The notes beneath the pieces were generated by a model. That model had not been told where the DNA came from. It saw only the letters and a list, made by a program, of their open reading frames with translations, and did no database searches. This document shows positions 1 through 6,587 of a stretch of 14,661 nucleotides of DNA, piece after piece (within the stretch, counting starts at the first letter, position 1; every line of letters starts with the position of its first letter). The position numbers were made by a program, and so were the translations under genes. Location of the stretch: NCBI GenBank assembly GCA_039197765.1, contig JBCCTX010000192.1, forward strand, positions 1 to 14,661. The letters run 5' to 3'. The stretch comes from JBCCTX01 sp039197765. GTDB taxonomy: Bacteria; Bacteroidota; Bacteroidia; J057.

Positions 1-428
1 CTGATGCAAGCGATCCTACCATACGGTTCAATAAACCTGCGCCAGAAAATGCCTTTATGGTATTTGCCAGTCCAGATATTACCCGTACTGCACAGTTTAT
101 GGAAGTAAGCTTCGACCAAGGGCAAACTTGGCAAAGGGGAGAAAGACAACGGGGTTCCACTACCGACCTTAGCGATGAATGGGGCGTCTCTTATGCCCTT
201 TTCCATATCCCCATACCTGCTGGAACCCAAGAGGTATCCTTCAGAGGTCGAGACTCTAACTGGTATCGGTGGATGGCCAGAGATGTATATATCTTATCTG
301 AAACGGTTAGGCAGGATACAGTCCCCCAAGACCCTTCTCCCCCAGATAGCTTGGACCTGGGTATGCTAGAGACAAAATTAGATCTACAAGGTATGAATGT
401 ACCAGAGTTAGATCGTATGGAGAAATAA
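1..428 (+). CDS. C-terminal part of a probable secreted protein (5' end outside window)
   Basis: The frame is open from the left edge (first full codon at base 3) to a TAA at 426-428, giving about 141 residues, so the true start lies outside the window. The visible part looks like an extracellular beta-rich domain: many aromatic and polar residues (FDQGQTWQRGERQ, SFRGRDSNWYRW), followed by a proline/aspartate linker (TVPQDPSPPDS). I do not recognise the upstream domain and assign no activity. Just past the stop, a dockerin-like calcium loop is encoded in a different frame (see 424-546). A full-length relative would probably carry that tail, so this copy seems truncated by a one-base change in the AAA at 423-425. 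It converges with the ATPase gene that ends at 568. Confidence in coding is high, in function low. Confidence 0.7.
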   Translation, partial: DASDPTIRFNKPAPENAFMVFASPDITRTAQFMEVSFDQGQTWQRGERQRGSTTDLSDEWGVSYALFHIPIPAGTQEVSFRGRDSNWYRWMARDVYILSETVRQDTVPQDPSPPDSLDLGMLETKLDLQGMNVPELDRMEK

Positions 429-546
429 TAGTTCACGCCTCAACCAATACCTATCAGTAGATGCAGATGGAAATGGAATTATCAATGTGATTGATTTCAA
501 CCTTTGGTCGAGCAATCGAAGTAAGGTGGGGATGGTACCTCGGTGA
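424..546 (+). pseudogene. Out-of-frame dockerin-like C-terminal tail of the upstream gene
   Basis: Read in frame 1, bases 424-546 encode about 40 residues before a TGA at 544-546: NNSSRLNQYLSVDADGNG, then IINVIDFNLW, then a basic end finishing MVPR. The segment VDADGNGIINVID (457-495) fits an EF-hand/dockerin calcium loop, with Asp, Asp, Asn, Asn and Asp at loop positions 1, 3, 5, 9 and 12. The Trp after the loop and the final Val-Pro also fit the short dockerin-like tails found on many secreted Bacteroidota proteins. Removing one A from 423-425 would fuse this segment directly to the upstream reading frame. I infer a frameshift mutation or a homopolymer sequencing error. Programmed +1 frameshifting at AAA-TAA is possible but less likely. 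Confidence 0.65.
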
Positions 547-567
547 GTCTGTATGGTGTGGTGGGGT

Positions 568-1989
568 TTAGAAAAGGTCATCCATCGTCAGATGTTGATC
601 AATAAGTCCAATACTGTGCTTATTCTCAAGCAAGCCATAGGAAGTAATAAACACAAGGAAAATTTGTTTTCTGGTTTTACTTAATTTTTTAAAAAGGGAA
701 CGTTTGATCCGTATTTTTTCAGCCTCTTCTTTTGACAAAAGAAAATTATCATTGTAAAATTTAACTTCGCAGAGAGAGATACTATTGTCTTTTCTATCAA
801 TCAGTAAGTCTATTTGAACTCCGGGATGCTCATCTGAGCTTTTTGAAAAAAAGCTAAAGTGCCTTGAGTAAATTCCTGAAATTCCTAACGCCTGTTTGAT
901 CCGATCAATGTGCTGAAGGCAAATATTTTCAAAAGCATATCCACTCCAAGACTTCCAACTCTGCGTTTCACTCAAATTTTTCCAATTCCCCGATTCATTC
1001 TTTGGAATACCTCTTATGAACTTTAAATAAAAAAGAGAGTAATTATCCGTTAGGCGGTATAAAGTTTCTTTTTTCCTTTTATTGAAAGGCACAAAAGAAG
1101 AAATAAATCCAGATTGCTCTAATTCTTTAAGAAGGGTACTGAACCCACCACCATCGTTTAAATTTATTCGCTTAAGAATTTCGGCCCGGCTAAGCCCCTT
1201 CCAGGATGTGGAGAGAACCTCGACAACTTTTTCATATCTCTCAGGATTTTTGAACAAGGAACTATACAGATTATCAAACTCATTTCGCAACAACCCGTGT
1301 ACCCCAAAACAGATTTCATCAATTTGTTGAACGGCACTTTTCCCTCCTTCAACTTGGTCTAAATAGTGAGGAATTCCTCCCATCGTCATGTAAAACTGCA
1401 AAATTTGGTACCTTTCAAATAAAATCCCTCTAGCATTAAAATACGCCTCTGTTTCCCTTAGAGAGAAAGGTTGAAGGATAATTATCCGAGTGACTCTATT
1501 GTGTAATCCCCCCCTATTATTAATAATTTTTTTAATCATCCAGGCTGTCGCAGAACCACATATTACAACAAGAATAGAGTTCTTTGAGGCATAACTATTC
1601 CAGAAATAACTAAAACCAGTTAAAAAATCTGACCGTGAGGTAGCCACCCATGGCAATTCATCTATGAATACAACTTTCTTTCTATTAGGCCTTTCAAGGC
1701 CTTCCAAATATTCTTTGAGTTGATGAAAGGCAGCTAACCAATCTTTAGGGCTATCCTTTAGCCCGTTTGCCCTTTCAGCTTCCTGGAGGCTATAGGAAAA
1801 GTTCCTGAGTTGTTGCGCTAGGTTTCCATCTTTAAGCCCCACCATTTCAAAATCAATATCATTCCCAAAGAAGTTGCGAATGAGGAAAGTTTTCCCTACC
1901 CTTCTCCGTCCAATAACCGCAACTAATTCGGGCTTTGGAGATGTTAATGCTTTTTGTAAAACTTCGATTTCCTTCTCTCTACCTACCAT
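568..1989 (-). CDS. AAA ATPase with winged helix and PD-(D/E)xK (DUF234-like) C-terminal domain
   Basis: A 473-residue protein starting at ATG 1989 directly with the family's MVGRE beginning. Walker A is GRRRVGKT (27-34), Walker B is VVFIDEL (106-112), and a sensor-like strand VVICGSATAWM follows (141-151). Residues about 250-315 look like a winged helix (KGLSRAEILKRI, then YRLTDNYSLFYLKF). The C-terminus has the PD-(D/E)xK layout: Glu354, Asp394 in IDLLID and Glu408-Val-Lys410. This order matches the archaeal-type ATPase family with a DUF234 nuclease-like domain, common as orphan or multicopy genes in archaea and Bacteroidota; its physiological role is not established. There is no membrane segment, so it should be cytosolic. 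No partner toxin, methylase or transposase lies alongside. The start codon is only 9 nt from a strong hairpin (1999-2046), suggesting control at the leader or promoter. Family assignment is confident; function is unknown. Confidence 0.9.
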   Translation of the reverse strand: MVGREKEIEVLQKALTSPKPELVAVIGRRRVGKTFLIRNFFGNDIDFEMVGLKDGNLAQQLRNFSYSLQEAERANGLKDSPKDWLAAFHQLKEYLEGLERPNRKKVVFIDELPWVATSRSDFLTGFSYFWNSYASKNSILVVICGSATAWMIKKIINNRGGLHNRVTRIIILQPFSLRETEAYFNARGILFERYQILQFYMTMGGIPHYLDQVEGGKSAVQQIDEICFGVHGLLRNEFDNLYSSLFKNPERYEKVVEVLSTSWKGLSRAEILKRINLNDGGGFSTLLKELEQSGFISSFVPFNKRKKETLYRLTDNYSLFYLKFIRGIPKNESGNWKNLSETQSWKSWSGYAFENICLQHIDRIKQALGISGIYSRHFSFFSKSSDEHPGVQIDLLIDRKDNSISLCEVKFYNDNFLLSKEEAEKIRIKRSLFKKLSKTRKQIFLVFITSYGLLENKHSIGLIDQHLTMDDLF

Positions 1990-1998
1990 AGCGGATCA

Positions 1999-2046
1999 TA
2001 TAAATTGCGAAATCTATGCAAAGTAGCATAGATTCCGCAACTTATA
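1999..2046 (-). repeat. Hairpin 1: 21-bp stem with 6-nt loop beside the ATPase start
   Basis: Arms at 1999-2019 and 2026-2046 are reverse complements except at two positions (2004/2041 and 2010/2035), with loop AAAGTA at 2020-2025. On the + strand the two exceptions are A-C mismatches. In a leftward transcript they become U-G wobbles, so the RNA stem is continuous over 21 pairs. Only 9 nt separate it from the ATPase ATG at 1989. It could be a protein-binding operator, a structured 5' leader, or part of a terminator for the peptidase upstream. No T-run follows it in the leftward direction, so a classical intrinsic terminator is not supported. Confidence 0.85.
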
Positions 2047-2050
2047 CAAT

Positions 2051-2098
2051 TATAAATTGCGGAACCCTATACTTCAAACTGAGATTCCGCAACTTATA
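2051..2098 (-). repeat. Hairpin 2: tandem copy of hairpin 1 with a different loop
   Basis: Arms at 2051-2064 and 2085-2098 pair over 14 positions with one A-C exception (2056/2093), again U-G in a leftward transcript. The loop is 20 nt. The unit has the same 48-nt length as hairpin 1 and begins exactly 52 nt after it. The right arm shares the 17-mer GATTCCGCAACTTATAC with hairpin 1 (2031-2047 and 2083-2099), and the left arm shares TATAAATTGCG. The central parts differ. It starts 7 nt beyond the stop codon of the S41 peptidase gene. Confidence 0.8.
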
Positions 2099-2105
2099 CC
2101 TATAT

Positions 2106-5100
2106 TTACTTGGGTCCCAAAGGAACTCGATCTTCCCGTGCAGGCTCTTCAGGGTGAATTGGGCCTTTGGCCTCAATAGATTTCAGGACCTCCTCAACCG
2201 CGCGTTCCAGTTGAGGGTCTTTCCCTTGAGCTAGTGCAGTAGGATCTTCTGGCACATCAATATCAGGAGCGACTCCATGTCCTTCTTTGAACCATGTACC
2301 ATCGGGGTTGTACATCCGAAACGTTGGTACACTCACTCCTCCTCCATCTATAAGAGAGGGAGAGCCTGAAATTCCTATGAGTCCTCCCCAGGTTCTTCCG
2401 CCGATCAAGGGTCCCAGACCTGCTTTCCGAAAATAGTCGGGGAAAGCATCCCCACCAGATCCAGCCCAACCATTGATGAGCATAGCCATTGAGCCGAAAT
2501 TGGCTACAGGGGGCCATTGCCAATTTTGGCCATCTCGCACGGCCCAGTAAGCTAGGGGCTTGCGGTTGAGTAATTCGATAAATCTATCAGGTATCTGACC
2601 GCCATTGTTGAAGCGTTCGTCTACGATCAACCCCTCCTTGTTCCATTGACCATAAAACATTCTAACCAACTCATTCTGCCCTCCAATTCCTGTACTAGGA
2701 ACGTAGATGTACCCTATTTTCCCACCAGAGGCCTCGTCTACCTTCTTACGATTTTCTTCAATCCAAGCCAAGTTGCGGAGGCGGGTTTCACCTCTCATTG
2801 TTTTGACTAAAATGGTCCGGGAATCTTCCCATGAAGGTGTACTGCTAACGGTAAGTTCTACCGTCTTACCCGCTAATCCCTCAAAGGCGGCCCATGGGTC
2901 AGAAAACTGATTGAGCTCCATCCCATTTACAGCCAATATGGCATCTCCTTCTTTGACACTTATTCCTGGCTCATCTAAGGGAGAACGCACCTCATTGTCC
3001 CATTCTGCGCCTCTGATAATTTTCTTCACAGTATAATAGGCACCTTTTTTCTCCCAATCGATTCCCAAATATCCTACTGCCTTTCTCTCTGGGCTTTCCA
3101 AGTCTCCTCCCCCTCTGTAAGTATGGGATGCGTTGAGTTCTCCGATCATTTCTCCGATTAGGTAATTGACATCCTCCCTACTTGTCGCATCGTCAATGAG
3201 TTTTCCATATTGATCTTTTACTGTATTCCAATCCACCCCATGCATTTCCCTATCATAAAAATAGTCTCTCTGAAAGCGCCAAGCATCCAGGTAAATCTGC
3301 TTCCACTCCTCTCGGGGATTGCGCAACATTTCCATTTCATTTAAAGCAATGGTCTCATCGAGCTTCTGATCAGCACCAACATCCACAATTCCAATATTTG
3401 ACCCCTTTCTAATCATGATTTTCTTGTTGTCTGCACTTACTTCATATCCCCTAACCCCACTCATAATACTTTTCTCCTCTTCTTCTTCTAGATCAAAATA
3501 TTTTAATACGCTTTCTCCTCCCTCACTTCCTGAATTGGGATAGCGCATGAAGAGCACCTTTCCACTTACGGCAGATAATCCCCCCAAATTTCCCGCATCA
3601 GGCGGAAGCACGATCAACCTCCGCTCGAATCCGTCAAAATCTATTTTTACCCCCTCACTCTCCTCGTCTTCATCTTCTCCTTCATCTTCCTTCTTTTCGC
3701 CTCCTTCTCCCTCTTCTTTTTTCTCCTCCATTTTTATTGCCACCGTATCATTTTCTGCCGCCATAGGAGAAGGGATATCTTTTCGTAAAGTTATCATTGC
3801 CAGTTGTGTGGCATTGGGATAAGACCACGTATTGTCGAAATCGCTGTAGACAGGGCTGAAGGAACGATTGGTAACCAAGTATAAGTATTTACCATCGGGA
3901 TCAAAGGTAGGTTGTATGTCTGAATAGAATCCTGACGTAGCTTGAGTAAGTTTTTTTGAATCTGAGTCAAATAAAAATATGGCCGAATTTTGGTTTCCTA
4001 GCGTTTTGTCATAAGCCAGCCACTTACTATCGGAAGACCAACTTGCTCCCCATCCTCTGAGTCCTCCTTCAAAGAGGTCTATTTCCTGATCAACTTTAAC
4101 AGTTGTACCATCTGCCATGTGATAGATATAAATCGTCATTGTCTGATCTACAAAGGCCAGTTTTTCACTATTGGGAGACCAATAGAGACTGTAGCGAAAT
4201 CCTGGACCCAGGCTGGTAAGCTTTTTTTCTTTTCCTCCCTCTGTTATATCCCGAAGGGTAAGCTCATATTCTCCAGATTTGTCGCTCCAATAGGCTATAT
4301 ACCGCCCATTAGGCGACCAAGCGGGAAAACGCTCTGCAAAGCCTGAGGTATTTGTCAGGTTTTTCACGATCCCCTTTTCGGCTGGTAGGGAAAACAACTC
4401 CCCCCTTGCTTCTACCACAACCCGCATCCCATCTGGTGAGATGTTTGCATTTTGCATGTATTCCCTTACTTTTTCCTTCTTAGGCTTAACTTCTACGAGA
4501 TCTGTAACTACCTGGATGGGAACCTCTTTATAGGCTTCAGTTGCTAGATCCAATAAATACAGCTGGCCTTTCGCTTCAAAGACAATTTCCTTTGGGCCGA
4601 TAGAAGGGAAGTGAACGTCTGCATCTGCAAATTGAGTGATTTGCTTATGCTCTTTTTCAGAAAGGTCATATGCCCATAGATTATACCGCTCGTTGGCCCC
4701 TTTATCAGATAGGTAATATATCTTGTTGTTTCCCCACATGGGAAGTTCATCATTTGCCGTGTTCTGGGTAATATTTTGAGACTGTAGGGTCTCTAGATCA
4801 AACCACCAAACATCCGCAGCAGCTCCTCCGCGATAGCGCTTCCAGGTCCTGAATACCCTGGAGCGATCGGTATATGCTACCTTCTTCCCGTCTGGAGATA
4901 AACTGGCAAATTCTCCATAAGCAATGGGCAATTTTTCTGGTAATCCACCTGTAGCAGAAACCTTATAAAACTGTGAAAAACGCTGTTTTCCACTGTTCAT
5001 AGAAGATGCATACAGCATATATCTTCCATCGGGATACCAGTCTATAATTCGATCTCGCATTCCATGATGTGTAATTCGGGTAGGTACTCCTCCTTGTGTA

Positions 5101-5375
5101 GGAATGGAATACACATCTGTATTTCCATCATAATTACCAGAAAATGCAAGGGTTTTTCCATCGGGAGAAAATTTAGGAAATTCTTCAGTCCCCTTCGGAG
5201 AAGTGAGTTTTATAGCTGTTCCGCCCTCTTTTTCGACCAGCCAAATATCTCCCCCATAACTGAAGGCAATATGGGTATCTGATACATCTGGAAACTGGAA
5301 TAAACGGGCATCAATTTGAGCTAACACACTGCTGGCTGTAGCGATCAAACAGAGTAGTGTAAACGGAAATTTCAT
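2106..5375 (-). CDS. Exported tricorn-type S41 family peptidase with beta-propeller and PDZ domains
   Basis: A 1089-residue protein. The signal peptide is MKFPFTLLCLIATASSVLA with likely cleavage before Gln20, so it should be periplasmic or exported, unlike archaeal cytosolic tricorn. Residues about 25-545 carry repeated propeller motifs (FSPDGKTLAF, LSPDGKKVAY, WSPNGRYIAYW), forming two TolB/tricorn-like propellers. A Lys/Glu-rich linker follows (about 546-576), then a helical C1 region (about 686-760), a PDZ domain (about 765-850) and the S41 core. The tricorn catalytic set is present: Ser750-His751 in LNASHTY, Ser973 in GSGGDAF and Glu1031 in WFKEGH, plus DERFNNGGQIPDRF around 917-930. Length and residue spacing closely match tricorn (1071 residues; His746, Ser965, Glu1023). 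The likely role is degradation of peptides in the envelope; the substrate is unknown. I see no convincing promoter in 5376-5543. Confidence 0.95.
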   Translation of the reverse strand: MKFPFTLLCLIATASSVLAQIDARLFQFPDVSDTHIAFSYGGDIWLVEKEGGTAIKLTSPKGTEEFPKFSPDGKTLAFSGNYDGNTDVYSIPTQGGVPTRITHHGMRDRIIDWYPDGRYMLYASSMNSGKQRFSQFYKVSATGGLPEKLPIAYGEFASLSPDGKKVAYTDRSRVFRTWKRYRGGAAADVWWFDLETLQSQNITQNTANDELPMWGNNKIYYLSDKGANERYNLWAYDLSEKEHKQITQFADADVHFPSIGPKEIVFEAKGQLYLLDLATEAYKEVPIQVVTDLVEVKPKKEKVREYMQNANISPDGMRVVVEARGELFSLPAEKGIVKNLTNTSGFAERFPAWSPNGRYIAYWSDKSGEYELTLRDITEGGKEKKLTSLGPGFRYSLYWSPNSEKLAFVDQTMTIYIYHMADGTTVKVDQEIDLFEGGLRGWGASWSSDSKWLAYDKTLGNQNSAIFLFDSDSKKLTQATSGFYSDIQPTFDPDGKYLYLVTNRSFSPVYSDFDNTWSYPNATQLAMITLRKDIPSPMAAENDTVAIKMEEKKEEGEGGEKKEDEGEDEDEESEGVKIDFDGFERRLIVLPPDAGNLGGLSAVSGKVLFMRYPNSGSEGGESVLKYFDLEEEEEKSIMSGVRGYEVSADNKKIMIRKGSNIGIVDVGADQKLDETIALNEMEMLRNPREEWKQIYLDAWRFQRDYFYDREMHGVDWNTVKDQYGKLIDDATSREDVNYLIGEMIGELNASHTYRGGGDLESPERKAVGYLGIDWEKKGAYYTVKKIIRGAEWDNEVRSPLDEPGISVKEGDAILAVNGMELNQFSDPWAAFEGLAGKTVELTVSSTPSWEDSRTILVKTMRGETRLRNLAWIEENRKKVDEASGGKIGYIYVPSTGIGGQNELVRMFYGQWNKEGLIVDERFNNGGQIPDRFIELLNRKPLAYWAVRDGQNWQWPPVANFGSMAMLINGWAGSGGDAFPDYFRKAGLGPLIGGRTWGGLIGISGSPSLIDGGGVSVPTFRMYNPDGTWFKEGHGVAPDIDVPEDPTALAQGKDPQLERAVEEVLKSIEAKGPIHPEEPAREDRVPLGPK

Positions 5376-5484
5376 GTAGTGTTATAGTTTTGAGTTTGTA
5401 GAGGTCTATAAAGTATGAAAGATGCTAAAAGTGCTAAAAAAGTTGCAGAAACGAGAAATTATATGGCTTACATCTTCATATATT

Positions 5485-5500
5485 CTTTTCAAAAGAAAAG
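5485..5500. repeat. Short AT-rich inverted repeat between the MerC gene and the S41 peptidase gene
   Basis: CTTTTC and GAAAAG flank an AAAA loop, a perfect 6-bp stem with a 4-nt loop 44 nt past the MerC-family stop codon. No T-tract follows on the minus strand, so I do not call it a terminator. The rest of 5376-5543 holds a near-tandem GTGCTAAAA/ATGCTAAAA pair (about 5422-5440) and nothing else that I recognise. Confidence 0.3.
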
Positions 5501-5543
5501 TGAATGAAGGAAGGCGAACAATTTGGGTGGGTTAGCCTAAAAT

Positions 5544-5933
5544 TTAAACACGGCAAAGTTGGAGGCGAGAAAGACGAAGGTTAATCAGATGTGCAATGGC
5601 AACCATAGAGCCCCCAATAGCACTAAAGATGGCTTCCCACATATTCCCTTCTGAAAATTGTCCTAACAGGATGCAAATAAATCCCAGTGCTGCAATGGAG
5701 AGTGCATCCCATCGCTGGTGATGTTTTCGGTACCCTTGAACCAATGAAAAAGAAGCTATGCCAAAAGACAAAACAATGAAAGAATATTCGAATATGGGTG
5801 CCTCAAGAAAATATAGACTCCCAAAAGCAGACAACGTAAGCAGTACGGGAAGGAGCGCACAGTGTAGTGCGCACGCTAGGGAAGCGGAAAAGCCCAACCA
5901 ATCCCAGTTTATATGACGCATCCAGTTCAACAT
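5544..5933 (-). CDS. MerC-family small membrane protein (CxxxC in first helix)
   Basis: About 129 residues from ATG 5933. A TTG three codons upstream (5942) is a weaker alternative because it lies inside the -7 box. A third option is the ATG at 5921. The sequence fits MerC-domain proteins: four hydrophobic helices, the first containing WLGFSASLACALHC, whose CALHC cysteine pair lies near the membrane face (Cys24 and Cys28 counted from the TTG). A His-rich turn YRKHHQRWD follows the second or third helix, and a short basic tail ends in LQLCRV. Mercury-resistance MerC moves Hg(II), but Bacteroidota relatives occur outside mer operons and are more plausibly linked to zinc or other metal handling. 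No merR, merA or merT is nearby. The promoter overlaps a 7-1-7 palindrome (5966-5980), which suggests Fur/Zur-type control. Confidence 0.85.
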   Translation of the reverse strand: MLNWMRHINWDWLGFSASLACALHCALLPVLLTLSAFGSLYFLEAPIFEYSFIVLSFGIASFSLVQGYRKHHQRWDALSIAALGFICILLGQFSEGNMWEAIFSAIGGSMVAIAHLINLRLSRLQLCRV

Positions 5934-5939
5934 GGACGG

Positions 5940-5970
5940 CAAAATTACTAAGGAATACTTTTCTTTGCAA
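5940..5970 (-). promoter_or_regulatory. Bacteroidota-type promoter of the MerC-family gene
   Basis: On the minus strand TAATTTTG (5940-5947) is an exact match to the TAnnTTTG -7 consensus. A TTG (5968-5970) lies 20 nt upstream, the expected place for the -33 element. Transcription would begin within a few bases of the ATG at 5933, giving a leaderless or nearly leaderless mRNA, or a short leader if the ATG at 5921 is used. The call rests on consensus match and spacing only. Confidence 0.55.
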
Positions 5971-5980
5971 CAGTGTTGCA
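5966..5980. promoter_or_regulatory. Fur/Zur-like 7-1-7 palindromic operator
   Basis: TGCAACA-G-TGTTGCA is a perfect inverted repeat of two 7-bp arms around one base. It lies in the 67-bp gap between the GtrA stop (6001) and the MerC start, and covers the TTG of the -33 element. Fur-family repressors typically bind 7-1-7 sites, and a metal-linked gene directly downstream fits Zur or a related regulator. The regulator itself is not in the window. Confidence 0.55.
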
Positions 5981-6000
5981 GAAATAAATTTAAGCAGGAA

Positions 6001-6408
6001 TTAGCCGTTGAAAACCAAGAACTTTCGTGTCACAAAGTTGAATGCTGCGACAACCAAGGTTACAAAGGTTTTGGAAATGTAAATAGAGATTGCCGTGTAA
6101 GAGGTCAACACAAACATCATACTCATATTCAACAATAACCCTAGAAAGGAAAGAATAAAAAACATGGAAATCTCTTTCTTAGGATCGTACTTCCCTTTGG
6201 AGAAGATGTATCGGCTATTCAAAACATAAGCCACATAAGTAGCAATAACAGAGGAAAAAAAGTTGCCGAGATTTACATTCAGTCCCATTATGTCATAAAA
6301 AAGGTAGAGAAGAAGGATATCTACCGCATAACACAAGGCTCCCACAAAGAGAAATAAAATTATTTGCACCCCTAAACGGGATGAACCAGATACAGTCTTA
6401 ACTGACAT
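6001..6408 (-). CDS. GtrA-family membrane protein
   Basis: A 135-residue protein from ATG 6408 with four membrane helices (about 13-37, 42-65, 80-100 and 106-127). It has the GtrA signatures: FLFVGALCYAVDILLLY in helix 1, NLGNFFSSVIATYVAYVLN in helix 2 followed by SRYIFSKGK, and the closing NFVTRKFLVF. GtrA proteins are thought to help move lipid-linked sugars (such as undecaprenyl-phosphate-glucose) across the inner membrane, usually with a GT2 partner such as GtrB. No GT2 gene adjoins here; the GT2-like fragment at 14373-14661 is about 8 kb away. The 179-bp gap upstream (6409-6587) is AT-rich and shows no clear -33/-7 pair. The gene may be transcribed alone or by read-through from the RluA-family gene. 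Family call is secure; the glycan served is unknown. Confidence 0.9.
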   Translation of the reverse strand: MSVKTVSGSSRLGVQIILFLFVGALCYAVDILLLYLFYDIMGLNVNLGNFFSSVIATYVAYVLNSRYIFSKGKYDPKKEISMFFILSFLGLLLNMSMMFVLTSYTAISIYISKTFVTLVVAAFNFVTRKFLVFNG

Positions 6409-6587
6409 GATGACGCTTATTAATTACTCCAAAAACGCAAACTAGATTCAACGAAAATGCAGAATATTGTTTTAACAAATTAATGTTGTGGAAAAACCAG
6501 TACATTTCTTAGGGTAAATAGTATAAATATATAAGTGAATGGGAGGTGCATTTGTTCTCATGATTTCCGCTACCAGTATTCCCTCTT

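Noticed and set aside
2051..2098. Hairpin 2 as an intrinsic terminator of the S41 peptidase gene
   Set aside because: Position is suitable (7 nt after the stop), but the loop is 20 nt, the stem is AT-rich at its base and no T-run follows on the minus strand. A role in termination cannot be excluded but is not supported.
1990..2105. The repeats as a CRISPR array or as ends of a mobile element
   Set aside because: There are only two units with symmetric hairpin arms and no spacers, and no matching copy of TTGCGGAA on the other side of the ATPase gene (540-567), so the gene is not framed by inverted ends.
2016..2234. A rightward 72-codon frame starting within the hairpins
   Set aside because: It overlaps the peptidase 3' end in antisense and consists partly of repeat sequence; no homologous features are visible.
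3547..3822. A rightward serine-rich frame
   Set aside because: It is the reverse complement of the Lys/Glu-rich linker of the S41 peptidase; TTC/TCC repeats produce serine runs by composition.
5544..5933. MerC as part of a mercury-resistance operon
   Set aside because: No merR, merT, merP or merA gene is near, and the operator resembles a Fur-family site rather than a MerR site.
5932..6138. A rightward 68-codon frame rich in Cys and His
   Set aside because: It lies antisense to the GtrA gene and over the MerC promoter, has no recognisable domain, and its Cys/His content comes from the complement of membrane-helix codons.
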